Source of the DNA: an uncultured Collinsella sp. | GTDB taxonomy: Bacteria > Actinomycetota > Coriobacteriia > Coriobacteriales > Coriobacteriaceae | Reading direction: 5' to 3' | DNA length: 53,217 bases | Assembly (NCBI GenBank): GCA_905197665.1 | Contig: CAJJZP010000016.1 | Span: 1 to 53,217, forward strand | Shown here: positions 25,201 through 34,199 of the stretch, piece after piece | How the letters are laid out: every line of letters starts with the position of its first letter | Position numbering within the stretch: the stretch's first letter is position 1 | Position numbers and translations under genes: made by a program | The notes under the pieces: generated by a model | Database searches by the model: none | What the model was told of the DNA's origin: nothing | What the model saw: only the letters and a program-made list of their open reading frames with translations

Positions 25201-25679
25201 CGGATGTCCCGACCACGGAATCCACCACACTCGAGGTGAAAGAACTTGACCTTGCATCCAATACCGTCGTAACGGGCATTCGCATTGAATACGGTGCAGT
25301 AGCCGCCGACTTTACGACTCGAAGCGATGTGGATTCTTGGACCCGTGATGATCTCAAAGATGAGCACGACGACCTTGACGATGCCAAAGCAATCCTTGGC
25401 ACAGACGCTCGGGGCGCAGCCGTGCACATGCAGGCAACGTCGGCTTATACGCCCCAAACCGCACTCACCAACAGCGCGCGCGTCGATCTTTGCCGCAACG
25501 GCGGCGGCGATAAACTTGAGTCACATGACGAGGACCGTGTCATTCAACGCTGTACCCTACCGCAGGACCTACCGGCAACAGGATCAGTTCCCATCGCCGC
25601 CTGCATCACCGCGCTTCTGACCTCGGGTGCCGCAGCCTTATGGTTCGCTCGCCTTAGGTCGATCCCAAAGAAGCGCTAG
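22248..25679 (+). CDS. Thioester-domain, Cna-B/SpaA-type LPXTG adhesin
   Basis: A 1143-residue surface protein. Signal peptide at about 1-36. Next is a thioester domain: C70 in YCMNQ and Q128 in ATQLAVW fit the Cys-Gln pair that forms an internal thioester, known in Gram-positive adhesins to bond covalently to host proteins. Several prealbumin-like (SpaA/Cna-B) domains follow, each marked by E-box strings such as ETKAPAGY, ESKAPEGY, REVPETVPEGF and ETQAPAGF, which normally carry Lys-Asn isopeptide bonds. A larger beta-rich domain at about 850-1085 precedes LPATG (1108-1112), a hydrophobic helix and a basic tail. AAGGAG lies before the ATG. No sortase or pilin gene is adjacent, so it probably acts as a single adhesin. 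Confidence 0.92.
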   Translation: MSNAPTHSVHSAITTGPLLLLLFLLFGCLAPGAAFAVDGYDQLGFRTISDDCGPFFIGKYEAQDASIAYCMNQERPGPTKPGGPWLNFDQGWVWLDDEFAAIVCHGYPTATSFGGYHLSPDRARAATQLAVWMLNGTTHVDGTYSYTTAQGKTKSGHFTADNEVVAAARWLHDSAKSGSIKVAPHRARRYLGAVSGGSKRQDMLYVLPAVSVSFQKQSANAAITSGNNTYQFDGATFDVFESASGARVGTIQMDSNGRAQAALLPNTAYYLVETKAPAGYVPRRDRIAFTTGNDGGQVAIEEQPGTINLCIVKLDAATDAGPQAGASLAGAEFTCVSQSTPGWAQTLTTDESGRATLTDVPLGTFTIYESKAPEGYLPANDSWSYTVGADQLGDSGVVEIESRVSDIPIAFDLEISKFKDYGNSDQSGLEQPAGGVVFEVVSNSSQQVVGTLTTNIYGFASTKDQSEAWFGAGKRPAGVHGAIPYDRAGYTVREVPETVPEGFKRAGEWTVGANQISDGAELQYIVDNHALSTHLQIVKRDAQTGASVPLAGFTFQLLDSNHKPVSQTCWYPAHNVMDTFTTDATGTVTLPESLVPGTYYVRETSAKEPYLVGEEIEVNIPADMNLTPIAIASYYDHTATGNIRIVKTDAVDGSSLAGAIFEIRASGDIVRSDGSIAVLDGETVASVTTDETGEARADDLPLGSGTARYEVVETQAPAGFLLDRTSHIVDLTYADQKTSVVEARLNVSNDYTKVDISKVDASGEQEVKGAQLTLYGPDKTEIDSWTSSDKPHRVEHLAPGTYSLREMMSPRTYDLAEEITFEIKDTGEVQSVAMKDAPIEIKGQVDKRQELVQPIGKGLLANGDGKNRAATQTNTDGLFSYTIDARNDSATWVDEFTITDDLECAEDDTARFVSIETPVAIGDLSGLCNVWYRTAPLDSTDVDEPANATLDDGHENPWLESDEVIESLGEDCRLVDYDGWHLWKADVPTTESTTLEVKELDLASNTVVTGIRIEYGAVAADFTTRSDVDSWTRDDLKDEHDDLDDAKAILGTDARGAAVHMQATSAYTPQTALTNSARVDLCRNGGGDKLESHDEDRVIQRCTLPQDLPATGSVPIAACITALLTSGAAALWFARLRSIPKKR

Positions 25680-25688
25680 CGCGATAAA

Positions 25689-25724
25689 AAAGCGGGCGAG
25701 CCAGTCCCCCGGCTCGCCCGCTTT
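25689..25724. terminator. Bidirectional terminator
   Basis: A 14-bp stem (AAAGCGGGCGAGCC with its complement) and an 8-nt loop with A run and T run on opposite sides. It serves the adhesin gene on the plus strand and the small membrane-protein gene on the minus strand. Confidence 0.9.
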
Positions 25725-25745
25725 CAATCATTTAAATCGCCGTAT

Positions 25746-25964
25746 CTACTCTGCAGACGAAGATCCACCATCAACGATTGCCTGCTCGGACTCAGGAATC
25801 CCATCGGCACCCGTGCTCTGTTCTTGCTCCACCTCTTCGCTGATTGCGGAGGCGGGGGTCGAGCCCTTCGCACCCACGATGTAGGCGGCTCCAAACCCCA
25901 ACGCAATGGCAATCAAGGTCAAAATCACGTAGACAGGCCAATGGCGCTTAATATACGAAAACAC
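25746..25964 (-). CDS. Small single-helix membrane protein
   Basis: A 72-residue protein of unknown function. It has one membrane helix (about 10-31) after a basic start and then an acidic, serine-rich C-terminal half, so the tail probably faces outward. The start is GTG at 25964 with AAGGAG five bases upstream. It follows the large M28-like gene by 21 bp on the same strand and ends at a shared terminator, so the two are likely one operon. The good ribosome site supports a real gene. Confidence 0.65.
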   Translation of the reverse strand: MFSYIKRHWPVYVILTLIAIALGFGAAYIVGAKGSTPASAISEEVEQEQSTGADGIPESEQAIVDGGSSSAE

Positions 25965-25985
25965 GTTGACTCCTTAGAGCTCCGT

Positions 25986-28900
25986 CTACGAACGGCGGAT
26001 AACCTCGGTCACGACCTCGGATACCGTGGCAATGTTCGTCGGGTTGACATTGTGGGGCAGGTCGTCCTCGGTACGAGCGCAAGCCAGACGCGTGCCGTTC
26101 ACGCCGGCGATGGTGAGGGCTCGGCGGCTCGCCTCGAGCGCGGCGTAGGCATCGGTCTTGGCATAGGGCATCTCGAGCGCGCCACAATCGACATGGAACG
26201 ACTTGCACACCTTGCTGACCAGGTTCATGATGCGGCGATCGCCCTTGAGCAGCTGCTGTTCGCCCTCAACCGTCACCACCGAAAGCCTACCGGCGCCGAC
26301 GGATTCAAGATTGATGAAGAATACGCCGCGGAGCTTATCGCGATGCGAAGCCAAGAAGGCCTTCATGCCGGCGCCATCACAATCCGAGGCGCCCGTTGCC
26401 ACAAACCAGATATCGTGACCGAGCAGCTCATCGTCACCCATAGAGGCGACAGCCGAGAGCATATCTTCGGAAGAAGCGCCGTCGGAAGACGTAGCGCCGC
26501 CCTTCCAGCCATCGTCATCGTCCTCGAAATTATCCCACGAACCGATGCCGCGACCGGACTTCTTGGCATCGTAATCGTCTTCGACGCCCAGCCAGTCACT
26601 CATGCTGTCCTGTTCGTTTTTCTTTTTACGACCGAACAGGCCGCCCAGGCCGCGCTTGCGAGACTTGGGTGCCGCAGGGGCGGGAGCCGAAATGGTCTCG
26701 ATCGGCTGTGCGCCCGACGCAACGGGCATAGGAGGCGCAACGGGTGCCGATGTGGGTTCGGGACCCTGGGCGGTAGCAAAGGGGTCGTTGACCTGTGCGG
26801 AGGGATCGGGAAGGTCGAACAGCGACGTGCGAGACGCAACGTTTGTCTGCTTCATCGGCGGCAGCGACGGATCGGGGACCGAAGCCAGCGGAGACGAGGA
26901 GGGTGCAGGCGACGGTGCCGACGCCGGATCGGGAACATTCATCTGCGGACGCGGCGATGCTTGGGAGGAAATCTGGGCCATAAGGGAATCGACCGTTTCG
27001 TCCTGGGTGGGAGCGACATTGGCAACCGTGGCACCGGAACCACTCGGGGTCGGCATGGTGAAAATCTGCGTGGAGTAAGGCCTCGACTCATCCGTCTCGG
27101 GAGTCTCGGAAACCGCAGGCACCTCCTCCTGCTCGACCTCGGCCGAATCACCTTGATCGGCTGCCGCGTATTGCTCTTCGTCAGAGTTGGCCTCGACGGA
27201 CTCGTCCTCGGCAGCATCCTGAATTTCGGCAGCATCAATGGGCTCGTCATCGTCTGCCGCGTCGCCCTGCTCATCGGAAACAGGAAGGGGCTCGGCAATC
27301 GCGGTGCCTTGCTTTTCAAACGTTATCGTGGAATCGAACTGCGCGGCATCAAACGACATGGTGCTATCGACGTGCTGCTGAGCCTCGAAAGACGTCGTCG
27401 CCTCAACAACATCCGTGGACGCCGGTTGCTGGGACTCAAAGGACGTTGTAGCTTCGGCAGCGTCGACGGGCACGGACTGCATAGCCTCGTTCTGCTCGAG
27501 CTCTTGCGCCGCGCGCTCACGTGCCGCCTCGGCTGCCTGCTGCTGAGCGATAGCCTCCTGCTCGGCAGCCTCGCGTGCGGCAGCGCGCTTCTCCTCGAAA
27601 TCGTCGACAAATTTCTTGCCCTTTGCAAGCGCACCCTTAAAGAGGTTGGAAGCACTGGCGCCAATCGAAGAGAACGCGGATGCAATATCGGCATGGGGCG
27701 TTGCCGCGGGAATCTCGGCCGAAAAATCAGTATCGCTCTCGTAAGACACGCGCCTCGGCTGTTCAACGTAATCGTCGTCAGGCTCGTCCGCAACGTCTTG
27801 CGCCGGCGCGGCGGGGGCCAAAATGTCCAGTCCTGCCGCGGGATCGATCGCGGACACCGCCTCGGGCTCGGCAACGGCAGCGGTAACCGCGGCAGACTCA
27901 TCATCCACGGTGACGGCGGGCGCAGGTGCAGTCACGACGGGGGCAGGCTCGGGCTCAAACGTCGGCTCCTCGCCCTCCTCGTAATCGAGCGTGCAGGACT
28001 CGGGAAGCATCCCGAGCGCACGGATGGAATCCGAACCAAAGCGGATGTTGCCGGCGGCATTGCGATAGAGCTTGGGCTCGGGCTCGGCCGCGACAGGCTC
28101 CTCCGCCGGCTCGGCAGCGGAAACCTCGTCATTGAACTCTTCGACCTGGACAGCCTGATTCTGATCCTCGGGAACAATGGCGCCAATCAGCGTCTCGTCG
28201 GCAGATGCACCCTCAAAGCCCTCGATCTGCTCGTCGAAATCCTCACCCTGTTCGGGCTCGGCCTGAGCGTCGGGAGCAATCGGCTGACCGAACTCATCCT
28301 CGGCGTAGGTAGGCTCTTCATACTCGATGGTGTTGCCGTAGTCGTTTTGCTGTTGGGCCGCGGCATACTCCGCTGCTGCGCGCGCCATCTCCTCGGCACG
28401 ACGCTTCTGCTCCCCAAAATAGGTATCGAACGGAACATCGTCGGGAAACTCGTTTTCGCCCTGGAAGGGAGCAACGTTGTCCATAACGCCGAGCATAGCG
28501 GCGACAGAAGACTTGTTACACACCGCGCCGGACGTATAGGGAAGAATGTAGCGGTTAGAAATGATGTTTGCCGCGTTGGCGAGCGCAACGAGGGAAGCGA
28601 GGATCGCGACAATCCACAGCAGAACCTTGAGCGCGCCGGGGAGCGGCAGGATACGCAAGATGGCAACGGCAGCAGGGGCAACCGTGGCAACGGGCAACAG
28701 CTTGGCGATGAGCGCACGATACGAAGCATAGGGCTCGCGGGCGAGCAGCTCGGCACGGGGAGAGTCGTAGTGTGCGACAACGACCACCGGGCGGTTGCGC
28801 GGAGACGCGAGCGGGCCCGAGGCCTTGTGGTAGGCGATGACATTTTGGCTCACGCCCGTCTTGCCCAGGCGTGAAACCACGGGGTGGCCCGCGCGCTCGA

Positions 28901-29183
28901 GCACGTAAAGAACGGCGCCGACAATGGCCAGCAAGGTGCCGACCAAGCCGATGCCGCCGCCGATGCCCATCAGCAGGGCGCCGGCAAACACAAGAATACC
29001 GGTAACGGCAAATGCCAACCTGCTGGGCGCCGGGGCATTGAACTCCTGAACCTCGGAATCAAAGCCGTGGTTGCGGAAGATCTGAGCGATATCCTCGGCA
29101 GCCAAGCGCTCTTCTTCGCTGCATGCCGGCGTGATGCCGGTGTTCTGCAGCAGGTGGTTAATATAGTTCTGGGTGTTCGCCAT
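25986..29183 (-). CDS. Membrane M28-like peptidase domain split by a long disordered insert
   Basis: A 1065-residue protein. An M28 zinc-peptidase fold appears in two parts. The first half (about 1-240) contains HYDSPR (138-143) and CNKSSVAAML (222-231), with four membrane helices at about 56-96 and 156-207. The second half (about 906-1065) contains TGASDCDGAG, NLESVG and a late PHNVNPTN. Between them about 650 residues are rich in Glu, Ala, Pro and Ser without visible fold. Compared with the family, the bridging aspartate is C222, the catalytic Glu-Glu pair is Ser-Asp and a later Asp is Glu, so normal peptidase activity is doubtful. GGAG before ATG 29183 fixes the start. Function unknown, possibly binding or scaffolding. 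Confidence 0.75.
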   Translation of the reverse strand: MANTQNYINHLLQNTGITPACSEEERLAAEDIAQIFRNHGFDSEVQEFNAPAPSRLAFAVTGILVFAGALLMGIGGGIGLVGTLLAIVGAVLYVLERAGHPVVSRLGKTGVSQNVIAYHKASGPLASPRNRPVVVVAHYDSPRAELLAREPYASYRALIAKLLPVATVAPAAVAILRILPLPGALKVLLWIVAILASLVALANAANIISNRYILPYTSGAVCNKSSVAAMLGVMDNVAPFQGENEFPDDVPFDTYFGEQKRRAEEMARAAAEYAAAQQQNDYGNTIEYEEPTYAEDEFGQPIAPDAQAEPEQGEDFDEQIEGFEGASADETLIGAIVPEDQNQAVQVEEFNDEVSAAEPAEEPVAAEPEPKLYRNAAGNIRFGSDSIRALGMLPESCTLDYEEGEEPTFEPEPAPVVTAPAPAVTVDDESAAVTAAVAEPEAVSAIDPAAGLDILAPAAPAQDVADEPDDDYVEQPRRVSYESDTDFSAEIPAATPHADIASAFSSIGASASNLFKGALAKGKKFVDDFEEKRAAAREAAEQEAIAQQQAAEAARERAAQELEQNEAMQSVPVDAAEATTSFESQQPASTDVVEATTSFEAQQHVDSTMSFDAAQFDSTITFEKQGTAIAEPLPVSDEQGDAADDDEPIDAAEIQDAAEDESVEANSDEEQYAAADQGDSAEVEQEEVPAVSETPETDESRPYSTQIFTMPTPSGSGATVANVAPTQDETVDSLMAQISSQASPRPQMNVPDPASAPSPAPSSSPLASVPDPSLPPMKQTNVASRTSLFDLPDPSAQVNDPFATAQGPEPTSAPVAPPMPVASGAQPIETISAPAPAAPKSRKRGLGGLFGRKKKNEQDSMSDWLGVEDDYDAKKSGRGIGSWDNFEDDDDGWKGGATSSDGASSEDMLSAVASMGDDELLGHDIWFVATGASDCDGAGMKAFLASHRDKLRGVFFINLESVGAGRLSVVTVEGEQQLLKGDRRIMNLVSKVCKSFHVDCGALEMPYAKTDAYAALEASRRALTIAGVNGTRLACARTEDDLPHNVNPTNIATVSEVVTEVIRRS

Positions 29184-29381
29184 GTGCGCTCCACATCCAT
29201 AATCCGACAAATAGGCCCAATGCATGCACATTAGAACCGTATATAGTCGAAAGTATACCCCGAGCGAGCGCAAACGACCGAATTCGGGCCATCTTAACGC
29301 CCCGAGCGGACAAGGATATAGCCTAATCTCCATATCGGACTAAAATCATGGCAGCAAACCACCTTCTCATGCGAGGACTCT
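29184..29381. promoter_or_regulatory. Divergent promoter region
   Basis: About 200 bp separate the minus-strand M28-like gene from the plus-strand WYL genes, so promoters in both directions must lie here. TATATAGTCG and AGTATACC near 29245-29260 could be -10 elements, but I cannot assign them with confidence. Confidence 0.35.
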
Positions 29382-30404
29382 ATGACGGCAAGCGACGCGA
29401 CCGCGACAATTAAAAAGGGGAATTCGGAGCCCAGTTTCGATAAAACGGCCCAGCGCATCCTCAATCTTTTCTTTGTGCTCAACAGTTCCCCCGAACCGCT
29501 GACGACCGAGCAGATCGTCTTGGATTCTGACCTGGGATATGGCTCGAGCAACATCGACTCGGATAAGCGCAAGTTTCGGCGCGATCGTGACAAACTGCTC
29601 GAGCGTGGCATCTTAATCAAGGAGGTTCGCCCCGCCGGCGCGCAGGAGACCGAGGAAAGCTCATGGACAATCGACCGCGAGCACACGTTTGCGGCAGGCG
29701 GCCTCATCACCGCAGACGACGCCGATATCCTGCTCAACGCTATCGACCAGACAATAGCGGCCGGCTCATCCACTTTTGCCGCGCCGCTTGCCGATATTCG
29801 TTCCAAGATTGCCTACCTCACCGGCAGGACGACGGCGGACGAAGCACCGATCCGCCGCTCTCCCACCGTCGATGCGGTATGGAGCGCCTTTGCCGAGCGA
29901 TGCGCGCTGCGATTTTTATATCAGAACGGACGCGGTGAGCAGAAAGAGCGTACCGTCTGCGTCTACGGCATGTTCGAGCGCGAGGGCGTTGCGTACTTCT
30001 GCGGCCTCGACAATGCCACCGACGACATCAGGACATTCCGCTGCGACCGTATCGTTCGCGCTTGGCGCCCCTCAAAGGCCTACGCTATCCCTGCGGACTT
30101 CAACCTCAGCGACTACCTGTTCTTTGAATTCGATTTTGCCGACCGCCCGCCCGTTGCGGCTACGTTCTCGTTCGCCCCGCAGACGCAGATCGATATGATC
30201 AACGGCCTCACGCGCGGGCGAGGTGAGCTCGCACACACCGATTCGGGATGGACTTGGACCGTTGACGTGCGCGATCTTGAAGCCGCCGCCTCATTTTGCA
30301 TGGCCCACGCCATGGACGGCATGAGGCCCATGGCCCCCAAATCGCTCAAGCAGGCGTGGAACCACCTCATTGAAAGGACGGTGCACGAGCATGCCCGTGC
30401 GTAA
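29382..30404 (+). CDS. WYL-domain transcriptional regulator (first of a pair)
   Basis: A 340-residue protein with an N-terminal helix-turn-helix region (about 20-105) and a WYL domain (about 155-235) shown by ALRFLYQNGRGEQKERTV and RTFRCDRIVRA. Arginine-rich loops in WYL domains bind nucleic acid or nucleotide signals. It is followed, with a 14-bp overlap, by a second WYL gene. Tandem WYL genes in actinobacteria are typically pafB-pafC, whose products form a dimer that activates DNA-repair genes after damage. The downstream convergent helicase gene is consistent with that theme but does not prove it. I give no symbol because the pair lacks the usual proteasome neighbours. Confidence 0.85.
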   Translation: MTASDATATIKKGNSEPSFDKTAQRILNLFFVLNSSPEPLTTEQIVLDSDLGYGSSNIDSDKRKFRRDRDKLLERGILIKEVRPAGAQETEESSWTIDREHTFAAGGLITADDADILLNAIDQTIAAGSSTFAAPLADIRSKIAYLTGRTTADEAPIRRSPTVDAVWSAFAERCALRFLYQNGRGEQKERTVCVYGMFEREGVAYFCGLDNATDDIRTFRCDRIVRAWRPSKAYAIPADFNLSDYLFFEFDFADRPPVAATFSFAPQTQIDMINGLTRGRGELAHTDSGWTWTVDVRDLEAAASFCMAHAMDGMRPMAPKSLKQAWNHLIERTVHEHARA

Positions 30405-31308
30405 ACTCACCAGCGAGCAGAGGCTCTCGCGCGCCATCGACATCATGGAGGCCCTCTACGCCGCCGGCGAGAGCGGCATGACACGAACCGAGATTTGCAG
30501 TCGTTTTGACATCACGGGGGCGTCGCTCGACGAGATTCTCGAGATCGTCTCGACGCTCGCGGACCGAGAATCGGGTGCGCGTATCATCTGCGAATGCCAC
30601 GGCGAGCGCGTGGTCCTCACCGGTGACGCTGGGCGTGTGCTACCGCTGCGTCTGAGTGCCGCCGAGGGCGCTGTGCTCAACCACGAACTTGAATCGTTGG
30701 GGATCGAGCCCCAGGCGGCGGCTCGAATTCGACACGCTCTTCTACCCGAAGAGCTCGGCTATAACCAGCGCGTCTCTGACACCGTCAGCCACGGGTCGCA
30801 CTGGCAGCAGCTGAGCTGCGCCATTCAGGACGGCGTTCGCTGCCGCATCTCGTATCGCTCGATGGACGATGCACGGCCACGCGAGCGTCTGGTCGACCCC
30901 TTGCGCATTACGGCAAACGGCGACCAAACATACCTGATTGCCTGGGACATCGCGGTCGATGAGCAGCGCACCTATCGCATGGATAAAATCGAGGGACTCG
31001 CCTTGACGGAAGACTCCGTCGTGTCTCACGTACCGGACGTTGCATCCCTCCACGATTCCCTTGCCCGGACGCAGCGTAGCGCAAAGCTCTTGATGCCATT
31101 CGATATGGCGGAGCATCTGGACTGGGCCGGCATCACCCTAATCGAGCGCAGCGGGACAGACATGGCAACGGCAACCGTACATTACGGCTCCGAGCGTTGG
31201 CTGCTGAGCCAGATAATCGCAGCGGGCGGAGCCATCCGCATCTTGGATGACCCCGCTCTGTCAAAGCGTCTGTGCGATATGGCAAAAACCCTCGTCTGTC
31301 CGCTTTAG
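30391..31308 (+). CDS. WYL-domain transcriptional regulator (second of a pair)
   Basis: A 305-residue protein. A helix-turn-helix segment opens the chain (AIDIMEALYAAGESGMTRTE) and a WYL domain lies at about 145-215 (VRCRISYRSMDDARPRERLVDP and RTYRMDKIEGL). A C-terminal extension follows. The ATG at 30391 lies within the end of the first WYL gene, so the two are translationally coupled and probably act as a heterodimer of PafBC type. A longer frame starting with TTG at 30370 is less likely. The stop overlaps the end of the convergent helicase gene by 4 bp with no terminator between them. Confidence 0.85.
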   Translation: MPVRKLTSEQRLSRAIDIMEALYAAGESGMTRTEICSRFDITGASLDEILEIVSTLADRESGARIICECHGERVVLTGDAGRVLPLRLSAAEGAVLNHELESLGIEPQAAARIRHALLPEELGYNQRVSDTVSHGSHWQQLSCAIQDGVRCRISYRSMDDARPRERLVDPLRITANGDQTYLIAWDIAVDEQRTYRMDKIEGLALTEDSVVSHVPDVASLHDSLARTQRSAKLLMPFDMAEHLDWAGITLIERSGTDMATATVHYGSERWLLSQIIAAGGAIRILDDPALSKRLCDMAKTLVCPL

Positions 31309-34199
31309 CGCCGCCGCTCGTGGCGTGCACGCCACAGCTGTAGATAGTGCCCGATCTGCGCCGATTCGATGCGCTGGTAGGAGCTCGTGGGCAGCGACGT
31401 TAAGAACTTCTTGCCATAGCCCTTCGTCACCAGGCGAGGATCCGCCAAGATCAGCACACCGCTATCGGTCGACGAGCGAATCAAACGCCCCGCGGCCTGC
31501 TTAACCTCGAGCACCGCCTCGGGCAGCGAATAGCGCGCCCATGCGCGGTCTTCGCGCAGGTTGCGCTCGCACGAGAGCGGGTCCGTGGGGCTTGAGAACG
31601 GCAACTTGGGAATGATGACGCAGCGCAGCGTCTCGCCGCTGGCATCAAACCCCTCCCAGAAGGCCTTGAGCGCAAAAAGCGACGAGGTCGGTTCGTTGAT
31701 AAACCGGTCGCGCAGGCGACGAGGAGATGAGTTGCGCTGCTGGCAGTTGAGCTCCAGACCCGCACGGGCCATCTTGGGCTCAACGCGGGCGTATAGGTCC
31801 TCCATGTCGCGCCGATTGGTGAACAACGTGAGCACCGATCCGCCCATGGCAAGATGGGCGTCGACCAGTACGCGCTCGAGCGCCGTAAGATAGCTCTCAC
31901 GATCGCGCGGATCGGGGATATCGCCCGCAACGACTACAGCCATGTTCGAATCGAAGTCGTAGCTCGAATCCAAGTGCAGCGATGACGACGTTGAAGCACC
32001 GATGCGATCAAGGCCGACCGCATGGTTAAAGTGCTCAAAGCTTTTGGACACCGTCATGGTCGCCGAGGCAAAGATAGCCGTGTGGACCTCGGGTAGCCAC
32101 TCGGTTGCCAAAGCCTCGCCAATGTCGATGCGCTCTGCGGTCATCGACTCTCCGCCGGCACGAAGTCTGCGATTGACCTGCAGCGAATACACGTAGTGCT
32201 CATCGGTGCCATCAATGATGAGTTTGAGGTTCTCGGCCAGCTCGTGCAGGCGGCGCGAGATATCACCCAGGTCGACAACAACCTCGGGCTTGTCGGCGGC
32301 GACGGCTTGCACCAGCGCGTCGACGCTCTTGTCAGCTTGTTCCAATGCGTCGATGCCAGTGTAGGCCGACTGTAAGAAATCATGCCAGTCGTCTGATTCG
32401 CGCAGCTCGGGGCCAATCCATAGATTGGCATTGTCATAACCCCCACGCGCACGGCGGCCGAGCTCGCGAACGCCATCGAACACGTCGGCGATTGCCATGC
32501 TCGCGCGGGCAACCGTCGACGTCGCCTTGGCAGTAAGGCCCAGATAGAGCGTAGAGCCCTCGGAGGTTGCCAAATCACGGGAAACCTGGCTTAGTGCGCC
32601 GGTGCTCGAGCCACCCAGGCGCTCGAACAGGACGCGTGATTCGTCCGCCGACACCACGCGCGCCCACTGACGGCGCGCCTCGCGCTCGATGGAATGGGCC
32701 TCGTCGATTACCCAATGACGAATCGGAGGCAAAATCCTGCCCTCGGCCGCGACGTTGCGGAACAGCAGGGAATGGTTGGTGACCACCACATCGGCATGCG
32801 CCGCACGACGGCGAGCACCGTGGACCAAACATTTATCAGGGAAAAACGGGCAGAGGCGACGAGCACACTCGCGCGAGGCCGTCGTAAAGTCGGGACGGTT
32901 GACGCTGCGCCACCGAATGCCGAGCGAGTCGAGGTCGCCATCGGCTGATTGGCAGACGTACGCCATAATGACCGCGACCGCCGTGAGCGTGTCCGCCGGA
33001 TCGCGCTTGGTGGTAATCTCGACCTGGCCGCGGCTCATGCGCTCAAGCTTGCGCAGGCACGGATAGTGGTCATACCCCTTGAGCGCGCAAAATGACAGAC
33101 CACCGTCCAGTTGCTCGGCAAGTTTTGGCAGCTCATGGTACATGAGCTGGTCGGCAAGATTGTTCGATTTGGTCGCAATACCAACCGTGATGTTGTTACG
33201 GCGTGCTGCCTCGGCAAAAGGCACCAGATAGGCCATCGATTTGCCGACGCCTGTGCCTGCCTCAATTACTCGATGAGTGCCCGTGACCAGCGCATCGCGG
33301 ACCTCGAGCGCCATCGCGATCTGCTCATCACGCGGCTCGTAGGTGGGATACATGCGATTGACTAGGCCACCTGGCGCATAGTCTGCCTCAATCTCCTCAC
33401 GACTCGGCATCTTGAGAACCGGCAGTTCATCGGCGTCCACCCGATCGTCGGCGCGATCGGCCTTGAGAACGTCAGCACGAGCGGCGCTGAGAGAGAAGAT
33501 AGAACCAGGGTTCTGCCCTGCCAAGAATGAGAAGATAGGACGATAGGACCAAGGCACGTCCGGATGCATGTCGGCTAGGCGCGCCATGAGGCCCTGGGGC
33601 AAGTCGGTGAGCGCCACGAGCAACACGCGCCATACGCCACACAGGGCGTCGACGTCGGCATTGGCACGGTGTGATACCGAGTCGCAGCCAAACAGATCGG
33701 CCATAAAAGACAGCTTGTGCGAGGCCAGGCGCGGAAGCGCGATGCGCGACAGCGCCAACGAATCGATCCAAATATCGCTCACGTTGACGCCGCCTTTGAC
33801 AGACTCGATAAACGAGCGGTCGAACGTGGCGTTATGTGCGATCACCGGGCAACCACCGACAAAATCGGCGAGAGCGGCGACGGCCTCAACGGCCGACGGG
33901 GCATCTGCCACATCGGCATTTGTAATGCTCGTGAGCTCGGTAATCTCGGCGGGAATCAGCTGCTTGGGATGCACGAAGGTATCGAAGCGGTCGACGATCT
34001 CGCGGCCCGAAAGACGGGCCGCCGAGATCTCGATCAGCTCATTGTCCTGCACCGAAAGACCCGTGGTCTCGGTATCGAGGACAATCACATCTTCCTCGAT
34101 AAGACCGAAGGACTGCGTTTTGGCGCGGTCGGCAAGCGTGGCATAGGAGTCGATGACAAACTGCGGCGTTCCTGACGAAACCGCGTCCTCGATTAGCAT
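31305..34199 (-). CDS. DEDD exonuclease-DinG family helicase
   Basis: A 964-residue fusion. The first 200 residues form a DnaQ-like 3'-5' exonuclease (DTETTGL, AHNATFDRSF, SHRANADVDAL). After a linker comes a superfamily 2 helicase of the DinG/XPD type: Walker A in EAGTGVGKS, a cysteine set for an iron-sulphur cluster (YPCLRKL, ECARRLCPFF, DKCLVHG), DEAH in VIDEAHSIE, and late motifs GFDASGE and QAAGRLIRSSTDSG. It would unwind and trim nucleic acid during repair. The ATG at 34199 overlaps the ddl stop by 7 bp, so it is the second gene of a ddl operon. It converges on the WYL pair. Confidence 0.92.
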   Translation of the reverse strand: MLIEDAVSSGTPQFVIDSYATLADRAKTQSFGLIEEDVIVLDTETTGLSVQDNELIEISAARLSGREIVDRFDTFVHPKQLIPAEITELTSITNADVADAPSAVEAVAALADFVGGCPVIAHNATFDRSFIESVKGGVNVSDIWIDSLALSRIALPRLASHKLSFMADLFGCDSVSHRANADVDALCGVWRVLLVALTDLPQGLMARLADMHPDVPWSYRPIFSFLAGQNPGSIFSLSAARADVLKADRADDRVDADELPVLKMPSREEIEADYAPGGLVNRMYPTYEPRDEQIAMALEVRDALVTGTHRVIEAGTGVGKSMAYLVPFAEAARRNNITVGIATKSNNLADQLMYHELPKLAEQLDGGLSFCALKGYDHYPCLRKLERMSRGQVEITTKRDPADTLTAVAVIMAYVCQSADGDLDSLGIRWRSVNRPDFTTASRECARRLCPFFPDKCLVHGARRRAAHADVVVTNHSLLFRNVAAEGRILPPIRHWVIDEAHSIEREARRQWARVVSADESRVLFERLGGSSTGALSQVSRDLATSEGSTLYLGLTAKATSTVARASMAIADVFDGVRELGRRARGGYDNANLWIGPELRESDDWHDFLQSAYTGIDALEQADKSVDALVQAVAADKPEVVVDLGDISRRLHELAENLKLIIDGTDEHYVYSLQVNRRLRAGGESMTAERIDIGEALATEWLPEVHTAIFASATMTVSKSFEHFNHAVGLDRIGASTSSSLHLDSSYDFDSNMAVVVAGDIPDPRDRESYLTALERVLVDAHLAMGGSVLTLFTNRRDMEDLYARVEPKMARAGLELNCQQRNSSPRRLRDRFINEPTSSLFALKAFWEGFDASGETLRCVIIPKLPFSSPTDPLSCERNLREDRAWARYSLPEAVLEVKQAAGRLIRSSTDSGVLILADPRLVTKGYGKKFLTSLPTSSYQRIESAQIGHYLQLWRARHERRR

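Noticed and set aside
25824..28874. Long plus-strand open frame of about 1000 codons
   Set aside because: It is antisense to the low-complexity insert of the M28-like gene. Its Arg/Gly/Leu-rich composition is typical of shadows of GC-rich genes.
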